Shown here in pieces: positions 6,712-12,131 of a stretch of 12,131 bases of DNA. Numbering within the stretch: position 1 is the stretch's first letter; every line of letters begins with the position of its first letter. A model generated the notes under the pieces. That model ran no database searches. It saw nothing but the letters and a program-made list of their open reading frames with translations, and was not told where the DNA came from. The stretch covers positions 1 to 12,131 of the forward strand of contig JACZYK010000049.1 of the NCBI GenBank assembly GCA_022571135.1, given 5' to 3'. This stretch comes from Bacteroidota bacterium. Its GTDB lineage: Bacteria; Bacteroidota; Rhodothermia; Rhodothermales; UBA10348. The position numbers and the translations under genes were made by a program.

Positions 6712-7416
6712 CTACTGTTTCATTACGTGCAATCCGCTTACGGAGCCCGCCGTGTTGTGCCCGAACCGGATCCCGTAGATACCGTCGGTCGACTTGAGCT
6801 TGTTTTCGCCTACGATATCCGATGTGGCGTAGCTCGCGACTACCGTACCGTTGATGGCACATTCAACCTTATCGTCCGTCACGGACATGGCAATCTCCTG
6901 CGTAACGGGCTTGCCTGTTTCGGCCGCTTTGTTAATGGCATCGTTCGGCTCAGAGCGCCGTCCGTTCATGCGGAACGGCGCCGGCCCAAATCCGCGCACG
7001 ATGAACGAACCGTTCCCGTAGGCCGCACAGTAAAGCAAGCTCTGCCGGTCCTTGCCCATGTCGTTGCCGCCAATAAAGATTCCATACGGGTGCGGGTGAT
7101 TGCTCAATATCATGAATTCCGGTTCGGTGAAAGTCGCCATGACCGTATAATGGCCACTCGCTGTGTTCTCGGTGTTCCAGTACACGACCGCGGGCCCTGT
7201 AGTTACGTGGAAAACGCCGTCCTCTTCTGAAAACAGGGCGTTCTCAAGAGCTTGGCCGCGCTCAGCTTCCTGCGCGTCGATCTGTCCGCGCCAGCCAGGG
7301 ACGGAAATGCCGCCATCCGTAACAGCCTGCGATTCGTCCTGAGCCTTAACGTGATTTACGGCGATGGCCACCGATACCACGGTGACTATAAGTGCAGACA
7401 AGAATGCGCGATACAT
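6712..7416 (-). CDS. Secreted DUF1080/LamG-like protein of unknown function
   Basis: This 234-residue protein reads away from the ATG at 7416-7414. It opens with a clear Sec signal peptide: MYR, a hydrophobic core to about residue 20, then VKA|QD with cleavage expected after Ala25. The mature part looks all-beta: short strands such as VVYWNTENTASGHYTVMATF, then PHPYGIFIGGND, YCAAYGNGSFIVRGFG, then VECAINGTVVASY and GIYGIRFGHNT near the end. This suits a concanavalin-like jelly roll of the DUF1080/LamG kind, often sugar-binding or hydrolytic in that superfamily. I see no recognisable catalytic set, so no enzyme activity is assigned. There is no lipobox or anchor, so it should be periplasmic or released. 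It is a single-gene unit, convergent with the thiolase and divergent from the kinase gene, with no evident link to either. Confidence 0.85.
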   Translation of the reverse strand: MYRAFLSALIVTVVSVAIAVNHVKAQDESQAVTDGGISVPGWRGQIDAQEAERGQALENALFSEEDGVFHVTTGPAVVYWNTENTASGHYTVMATFTEPEFMILSNHPHPYGIFIGGNDMGKDRQSLLYCAAYGNGSFIVRGFGPAPFRMNGRRSEPNDAINKAAETGKPVTQEIAMSVTDDKVECAINGTVVASYATSDIVGENKLKSTDGIYGIRFGHNTAGSVSGLHVMKQ

Positions 7417-7421
7417 GGTTT

Positions 7422-7426
7422 CTCCT
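7422..7426 (-). promoter_or_regulatory. Shine-Dalgarno that fixes the start of the secreted protein gene
   Basis: On the minus strand AGGAG occurs 5 bases before the ATG at 7416-7414. An in-frame TTG at 7431 lies upstream of this site and would put five extra polar residues before the signal peptide, so the ATG is preferred. Confidence 0.8.
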
Positions 7427-7689
7427 CTCAAGGTAATTTGTGGCGCGCGACACTACACACTTCCGCGCGGTGCAAAATGTTCTCCTTCTATGAATACGCG
7501 GTTTTGACAGGGATGAATGGCGGTGGCGCCTCTCGAATTTTGCGAACAAATACGACTATGTCAAGCTCGGTGGCAATCCCGATGGGACGATTGGCTGAGG
7601 TAAACGGAATGTCGGTTCTATCGCTTCAACGCAGGACTGTGCTTACTCTAATCGCCGTCACCGGCTGAAGCCATCGAATAATGATTAAA

Positions 7690-7719
7690 TTGATAGCTTC
7701 GCAGAATCCCCGATATACT
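7690..7719 (+). promoter_or_regulatory. Sigma70-like promoter for the kinase fusion gene
   Basis: TTGATA at 7690-7695 and TATACT at 7714-7719 are separated by 18 bases, each hexamer matching the consensus at five of six positions. Transcription would start near 7726, only about 11 bases before the ATG at 7737. That leader is too short for a standard Shine-Dalgarno, and none is visible. Confidence 0.55.
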
Positions 7720-7736
7720 CCGCTTCATCATTACTT

Positions 7737-10700
7737 ATGATCGGCAAAAGCGTCTCTCATTACAAGATCCTTGAAAAACTCGGAGAAGGGGGCATGGGTG
7801 TAGTGTTCAAAGCCCTGGACACGAAACTCGACCGTGTTGTCGCTCTCAAGTTTTTACCGTCCATCGCTGGCCAAGGTGAGGAGGATAGGAAGCGATTCAT
7901 TCAAGAGGCCAAAGCGGCTTCGGCGCTGGACCATCCCAATATTTGCACCATATACGAAATCGACGAAACCGGTGACGGGCAATTGTTTATCGCGATGGGC
8001 TGCTACGAAGGGAAATCTCTAAAGGAAAAAATTCAGAATGCAGATCCGGAGGGAGGTTTCGCCTTATCCATCGAGGAAGCCATCGACTTCACCATCCAGA
8101 TTGCTGAAGGTCTGCGAGCGGCCCATGATAAACAGATTGTACACCGCGACATCAAACCTGCCAATATCATTTTCTCCGGCGACGAAACATTAAAAATCGT
8201 GGATTTCGGACTGGCCAAGTTATCCGGATCAACTCGGCTTACGAAATCCGGTACTATCATGGGGACCGTTTCATATATGTCTCCTGAACAAGCACAGGGT
8301 GTGGCTGTCGGTCACCAAACGGATATCTGGGCTCTGGCTGTGGTTCTGTACGAAATGCTTACCGGTCAATTACCCTTCAGAAGCGACTATGAGCAAGCGA
8401 TCATCTATTCCATCTTGAATGAGGATCCTGTTTCGGTTAGAGATCTCCGTGGCGAAGTACCGGGGCGGCTGGATGAGATCATTCTAAAGGCGTTGGCCAA
8501 GGATCAGGAGAAACGATATAGTTCTGTCGAGAGCATGATTCGGGACCTAAAGAAGGTTCGAGATTCCGTTTCACCTTCGGCCGGACTGAAGCCCACACCG
8601 AAAAGTACGTCTCCGGAAACACCCTCAGGTTCCAGGCACAGGGCCGAGAGGCGACAAGCGACTATCGTGATATCTACTCTGGTAGGATACATAGATATGG
8701 TCGAACAACTCCCTCCGGAAGATGTCGAGCAAATGATGGAGGGAATTCGAGATGCCGCCACTGAAATCGTGAATAAACACGGAGGAGTGGTTAACCAGTT
8801 TGCCGATGACGAATTGGTGGTACTCTTTGGCATTTCCACGATTCATGAGGATGACTTTTTCCGCGCTGTAAGGATGGCCCTGGAACTGCATGATCGGGTG
8901 CGGGAATTGAGCACGGACGTCGAAATGCGTACCGGTCAGTCCATCCGTCTCAGCACGGGAATCAACTCCGGGCCGGTGGTGGCACAGTTGTCGGACAGGC
9001 ATGATCGGCAATTTGAGATTACGGGCAATTCCGTTCAGATCGCTACCCGACTTTCAGACATGGCGGAGGCCGACCAGGTTGTGGTCAGCCCCGTGGGTCA
9101 ACGCGCCGCTGCACCGTTTTTTGAGACAGAAGCCCTGGAACCGATTCTCTTAAAGGGTAGAACCAAAAAAATAACGCCATTTCGCGTCTCGGGAGAATCC
9201 GGATTTAAGACCCGTCTCGAAGCGGCCGAAAGATCGGGACTCACCGCATATGCCGGTCGGCAGAAAGAGTTAAATATTCTGCGTGATGGACTTGAAGATA
9301 TATTGCGAGGCGAAGGCCGGCTTGTTGCGGTCGTCGGTGAAGCAGGCGTGGGAAAGAGTCGTCTTTTGTACGAATTCCGCCGGGATATTGACGTTGAGGT
9401 TATTCAATTATGGGAGGGCCGATGTCAATCGTACAGCGGAAAAACTCCGTATCGGCCCTTCGTCGAGATCTTGAGGGCCATGCTGCTTCAGGGCGGAAAT
9501 GAAGGATCGGCGAGCCTGCCGGAAGCGGTGGTTGCCAGGATTCGGGGCATTGACCCGAATCTTGAGGATTTTATTCCTCTTTATATGTTTCTCCTCTCTG
9601 TTGAACACGAAGCGCATCCGTATCCCGATCACCTGCAGGGTGAGAACTTCCGAGCGGCTATGCTGGAAGCGCTCTCCGCCATCTTCACTTTGTGCACACG
9701 CAGCGGCCCGGTCGTCATGTTCCTGGAAGACTGGCAGTGGGTAGACGAGGCGACCGAAGACGTTCTGGCACAGCTCATGGAGATGGTGTCGGCGTTTCCA
9801 TTACTTCTCGTGGTGACGTATCGCCCGGATTATTCCCCGAATTGGAGAAACATGGCCAACCACACATCGATCTATTTGGGACCGATGGAAGCCTCATCCT
9901 CACTGGCGATAATCCAATCCGTGCTCGGCGTGGAAAGCATGCCGGACGACCTCGGAAAATTGGTCTATGAGCGAACTGGTGGCAATCCGTTTTTCCTCGA
10001 AGAAGTATGCCACACTCTTCTGGAGCAGGGCACATTGAAGGTTGAAAATCGACGAGCGGTAATAACCGAATCCTTGAGCCAGATCCGATTGCCGGAAACG
10101 GTGCAGGCCGTCATCCAAACACGACTGGATGGCTTGCATCCAGATGCGAAGGACGTTTTGCTTTTTAGCGCTGTCATCGGCAACGAGTTTCCTCGGAACA
10201 TTCTGCAGCGCTCATTTACAGACGAAATTCCACTCCGCAAATCGCTGGAAACACTCAAAGCCCTCGGGTTGATCCAGCAGATCAGCGTGGTGCCCGAAGC
10301 CATCTACAAGTTCAAGCATATCCTCACCCAGGAGGTCGCTTATGACTGCCTTTTAAAACATCAACGCAAACCCATGCATGCGTTGGTGGGCAGCGCCATC
10401 GAGGAGCTCTATCCGGGACGTATCGAAGAGCATGTAGAGCGGCTGGCTCATCATTTTGGACGTGCCGAAAACTGGCAAAAGGCTGTAGACTATGGTTTGG
10501 AGGCGTCTCAAAAGGCGATCGGGTTGAGCCAGTTCAAGGGTGCGTTCCAATTACTCGAAAGGGTTCATGGGTGGCTTTTGAAACTACCTGAGAATACCGA
10601 GAGGTCTCGAACCCTGATCGAACTTCTGTTACAACAGGAACGGCTCTGTGAAACGCTGGGAGAACGCGAACGCCAGCAACGGATCATCAATGAGCTTCTC

Positions 10701-12131
10701 GCTCTACTTGAGGACGGGCGGGATAGGACGAAATTGGCCGATGTATATCGAAGACAGGGAGAGCTTTCTACTATTCTGGGCAGATATGACTCGGCAGAAC
10801 GAGTGCTGCAGGACTCGATTCGCATCACACGGGAACTGGGCGATGCAGCAGGGGAGCGGAATACACTTCGCAGTCTGGGTTTTCTGGACTGGAATCGAGG
10901 TGAACATCAGACGGTCGTGGCGAACTATGAGGCCGCCCTGTCCATATCTCGGCAACTCGGCGAGAAGACTGCTATCGCTGGTGACTTGACCAACCTCGGA
11001 AACGCTCTCAAGCAATCGGGCGACCACAAAGGAGCCCTTAAATGCGTGGAAGAGGCCATTCAGATATCTGAGGAGATATCGGATCCGGTCAAGCAGGCGA
11101 CAAATCTATATAACGCCGCAAATATTCAACGTGATCTGGGGGACATTGATAGGGCGCTGTCAATCCTGCAGCGCGGACTTGAGATATGCAGGCAACACCG
11201 ACTTTTGATCGTCCAGACGTATCAGTTAAGCGCAATCGGCAACATCTATTGGATGCAGGGAAAGCACGAAGAAAGCCTCGCCTTCCACAAAGAAACATTG
11301 GAAGTAAGCAGAAAATGCAACTACGCAGATGGTCTGGCGCGGTCGCTTCGGCTCGTGGGAGAAACACTCATTGCCCTGGATCGGCATCTCGAAGCGCTGA
11401 CGTTTTTGCAGGAAGGCGCCGAGCTCTTCGCGCGTTTGGAAGATTTTCAGACAGAAAGTTTGCTTTGGAATAAGTTAGGGACCGCTTTTGAACACGAAAG
11501 AATGTACACACAGTCGTTAGCGGCCTGGGAAAAAGTAAGAGGACAGTGTCAGAAAATCGGAGATGGTCCGGGAGAGTTGGAAGCGCTTGAGAGAATGGCT
11601 CGCCTTACGCAGCTACATGTCGTGAACACCTCTCAGGCGGAGCAGTATTTTCTGGATGCGCTCAAGATTGCCGAACACCTCGGCGAGCAAAACAAGCAAG
11701 GCGAACTTTTGAATATGTTAGGGATTATGGAGTGGCAACGGCAAAGATTTACAGAGGCGTTATCTTATTATGAACGCGCATTGGGGATATTTCGTCTCCT
11801 GGACGACTCGGTTCATTCGGGATTAATGCTGAACAGCATGGGTGTCTCCTTACGAAAGCTGAATCGTCATGATGAAGCGCTGAAACGGCTTGAGGAAGCT
11901 TTTCAGATTCATTCTGAAACGAACGAAATGCTTCTGCAAGGGCACGCATTGGCAGCCATGGCGCAGGTCCACGAGGACATGAATGAGCTAGAACAGGCAC
12001 TGCGCTGCTATGAAATGTCTCTGGCTTTACGCCAACAAATCGACGATCACACCGGAACAGGGTGGATGAATTATCAGGTTGCTCGGATGCAGGCCGTTCT
12101 CGGGTCAGAGGATAGAGCTCGTGATCACCTG
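7737..12131 (+). CDS. Ser/Thr protein kinase - degenerate class III cyclase - STAND ATPase - TPR fusion (3' end outside window)
   Basis: The frame is open for 1465 codons and runs off the window. Kinase (about 9-270): glycine loop GEGGMG (16-21), Lys38 in VALK, catalytic Asp138 in HRDIKPAN, Asp156 in DFG, SPE at 182-184. It should phosphorylate Ser/Thr. A Pro/Ser-rich linker (about 278-305) follows, with no membrane segment, so the protein should be cytoplasmic. Cyclase homology (about 306-485): Asp358 of the second metal site (FADDE) remains, but the first metal Asp reads Thr314 (ISTLVGY) and the transition-state Asn reads Gln434 (SVQIATR). ATPase (about 505-760): Walker A GEAGVGKS with Lys540, Walker B FLED (662-665), TYRP at 694-697, GNPFFLEE at 749-756, as in STAND/MalT-type NTPases. 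A helical region follows, then TPRs from about 1002. The start at 7737 begins directly with the family-typical GKSVSHYKILEKLG. The domain order resembles the kinase/cyclase fusions linked to TOMM peptide clusters; no such cluster is visible here. Its target is unknown. Confidence 0.93.
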   Translation, partial: MIGKSVSHYKILEKLGEGGMGVVFKALDTKLDRVVALKFLPSIAGQGEEDRKRFIQEAKAASALDHPNICTIYEIDETGDGQLFIAMGCYEGKSLKEKIQNADPEGGFALSIEEAIDFTIQIAEGLRAAHDKQIVHRDIKPANIIFSGDETLKIVDFGLAKLSGSTRLTKSGTIMGTVSYMSPEQAQGVAVGHQTDIWALAVVLYEMLTGQLPFRSDYEQAIIYSILNEDPVSVRDLRGEVPGRLDEIILKALAKDQEKRYSSVESMIRDLKKVRDSVSPSAGLKPTPKSTSPETPSGSRHRAERRQATIVISTLVGYIDMVEQLPPEDVEQMMEGIRDAATEIVNKHGGVVNQFADDELVVLFGISTIHEDDFFRAVRMALELHDRVRELSTDVEMRTGQSIRLSTGINSGPVVAQLSDRHDRQFEITGNSVQIATRLSDMAEADQVVVSPVGQRAAAPFFETEALEPILLKGRTKKITPFRVSGESGFKTRLEAAERSGLTAYAGRQKELNILRDGLEDILRGEGRLVAVVGEAGVGKSRLLYEFRRDIDVEVIQLWEGRCQSYSGKTPYRPFVEILRAMLLQGGNEGSASLPEAVVARIRGIDPNLEDFIPLYMFLLSVEHEAHPYPDHLQGENFRAAMLEALSAIFTLCTRSGPVVMFLEDWQWVDEATEDVLAQLMEMVSAFPLLLVVTYRPDYSPNWRNMANHTSIYLGPMEASSSLAIIQSVLGVESMPDDLGKLVYERTGGNPFFLEEVCHTLLEQGTLKVENRRAVITESLSQIRLPETVQAVIQTRLDGLHPDAKDVLLFSAVIGNEFPRNILQRSFTDEIPLRKSLETLKALGLIQQISVVPEAIYKFKHILTQEVAYDCLLKHQRKPMHALVGSAIEELYPGRIEEHVERLAHHFGRAENWQKAVDYGLEASQKAIGLSQFKGAFQLLERVHGWLLKLPENTERSRTLIELLLQQERLCETLGERERQQRIINELLALLEDGRDRTKLADVYRRQGELSTILGRYDSAERVLQDSIRITRELGDAAGERNTLRSLGFLDWNRGEHQTVVANYEAALSISRQLGEKTAIAGDLTNLGNALKQSGDHKGALKCVEEAIQISEEISDPVKQATNLYNAANIQRDLGDIDRALSILQRGLEICRQHRLLIVQTYQLSAIGNIYWMQGKHEESLAFHKETLEVSRKCNYADGLARSLRLVGETLIALDRHLEALTFLQEGAELFARLEDFQTESLLWNKLGTAFEHERMYTQSLAAWEKVRGQCQKIGDGPGELEALERMARLTQLHVVNTSQAEQYFLDALKIAEHLGEQNKQGELLNMLGIMEWQRQRFTEALSYYERALGIFRLLDDSVHSGLMLNSMGVSLRKLNRHDEALKRLEEAFQIHSETNEMLLQGHALAAMAQVHEDMNELEQALRCYEMSLALRQQIDDHTGTGWMNYQVARMQAVLGSEDRARDHL
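10740..12131 (+). repeat. TPR array in the kinase fusion: eleven 40-residue units plus a partial one
   Basis: From codon 1002 the protein falls into consecutive 40-residue (120-base) helix-turn-helix units beginning at residues 1002, 1042, 1082, 1122, 1162, 1202, 1242, 1282, 1322, 1362 and 1402, with a cut unit at 1442. Each has a Leu/Gly pair near position 7 (for example NLGNALKQSGDHKGAL and NMLGIMEWQRQRFTEAL), an Ala-Leu about 19 residues in, and a closing acidic or polar turn. The 40-residue spacing, longer than the classic 34, is the extended TPR type seen in protein-binding scaffolds. The DNA units have diverged, so this is a protein-level repeat rather than a recent tandem duplication. 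It should serve as a ligand- or partner-binding sensor region. Confidence 0.88.

Larger units (their letters stand above)
7417..7736. other. Divergent intergenic region between the secreted-protein gene and the kinase gene
   Basis: This 320-base stretch contains no gene I can support. The right end holds a sigma70-like promoter for the kinase gene. The left end holds the ribosome binding site of the minus-strand gene. A short imperfect inverted repeat, CAATC at 7574-7578 and GATTG at 7589-7593 with ten bases between, could be an operator, but arms this short are expected by chance. TTGACA at 7504-7509 on the plus strand has no matching -10 at the right distance. I found no clear minus-strand promoter. 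Confidence 0.6.

Noticed and set aside
6692..6714. Possible bidirectional terminator between the thiolase and the convergent gene
   Set aside because: The 17-base gap offers only a short imperfect stem (AGACCG against CGCTCT) with no T-run, too weak to call.
7574..7593. Inverted repeat CAATC-N10-GATTG as an operator
   Set aside because: Five-base arms with mismatched interior are expected by chance in 320 bases; noted under the intergenic region but not called as a site.
7252..7668. Plus-strand frame of 138 codons spanning the secreted-protein start and the intergenic region
   Set aside because: It overlaps the signal peptide coding region on the opposite strand, has no Shine-Dalgarno, and its product looks like random low-similarity sequence.
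7737..12131. Calling a TOMM (thiazole/oxazole peptide) biosynthetic locus
   Set aside because: Only the kinase/cyclase/ATPase architecture points that way. No YcaO, dehydrogenase or precursor peptide gene can be seen in the window.

Overview
The window looks like a piece of a Gram-negative-type bacterial chromosome, coding almost throughout. The upstream two thirds is GC-rich (38 G+C of 60 in the sampled stretch 3361-3420). The downstream kinase gene is visibly less so (26 of 60 at 8161-8220, 30 of 60 at 10441-10500). Large Hanks-kinase/cyclase/ATPase/TPR fusions and secreted DUF1080-like proteins are common in Gemmatimonadota, Acidobacteriota, Rhodothermota and similar phyla. No taxonomic marker is present, so the phylum is only a guess.

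Region 1 (1-6694, + strand) is a catabolic cluster. It starts with the C-terminal half of a class III (PLP) aminotransferase. After a 138-base gap comes a tight run of five genes: a P5C-dehydrogenase-like aldehyde dehydrogenase, a second class III aminotransferase, the A and B subunits of a CatI/CatJ (glutaconate-CoA-transferase-fold) CoA-transferase, and a PcaF-type thiolase. Junctions inside the run are a CTGA stop/start overlap, then 3, 3 and 17 bases. The last three genes look like the bottom of the beta-ketoadipate pathway (3-oxoadipate to 3-oxoadipyl-CoA to succinyl-CoA plus acetyl-CoA). No aromatic ring-cleavage gene is in view, and the partners are amine-handling enzymes. My main hypothesis is that the cluster makes 3-oxoadipate from an amino acid. 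The best fit is beta-lysine (3,6-diaminohexanoate): transamination at C6, oxidation of the semialdehyde to 3-aminoadipate, transamination at C3 to 3-oxoadipate, CoA transfer, thiolysis.

Region 2 (6712-7416, - strand) is one gene for a small secreted protein with a clear signal peptide and a DUF1080/LamG-like beta-sandwich appearance. It converges on the thiolase gene. A 320-base divergent intergenic region (7417-7736) separates it from the next gene and holds a good sigma70-like promoter for that gene.

Region 3 (7737 to the right edge, + strand) is one very long open frame, 1465 codons without a stop, cut by the window edge. It encodes an apparently cytoplasmic multidomain signalling protein: Ser/Thr kinase, degenerate class III nucleotide-cyclase domain, STAND/AAA-type ATPase, then TPR repeats in an unbroken 40-residue register. 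The kinase and ATPase motifs look intact. The cyclase domain has lost a metal-binding Asp and the transition-state Asn, so it is probably a sensor or dimerisation module rather than an enzyme.

No tRNA, rRNA, CRISPR array, insertion sequence or dedicated transcriptional regulator was seen.
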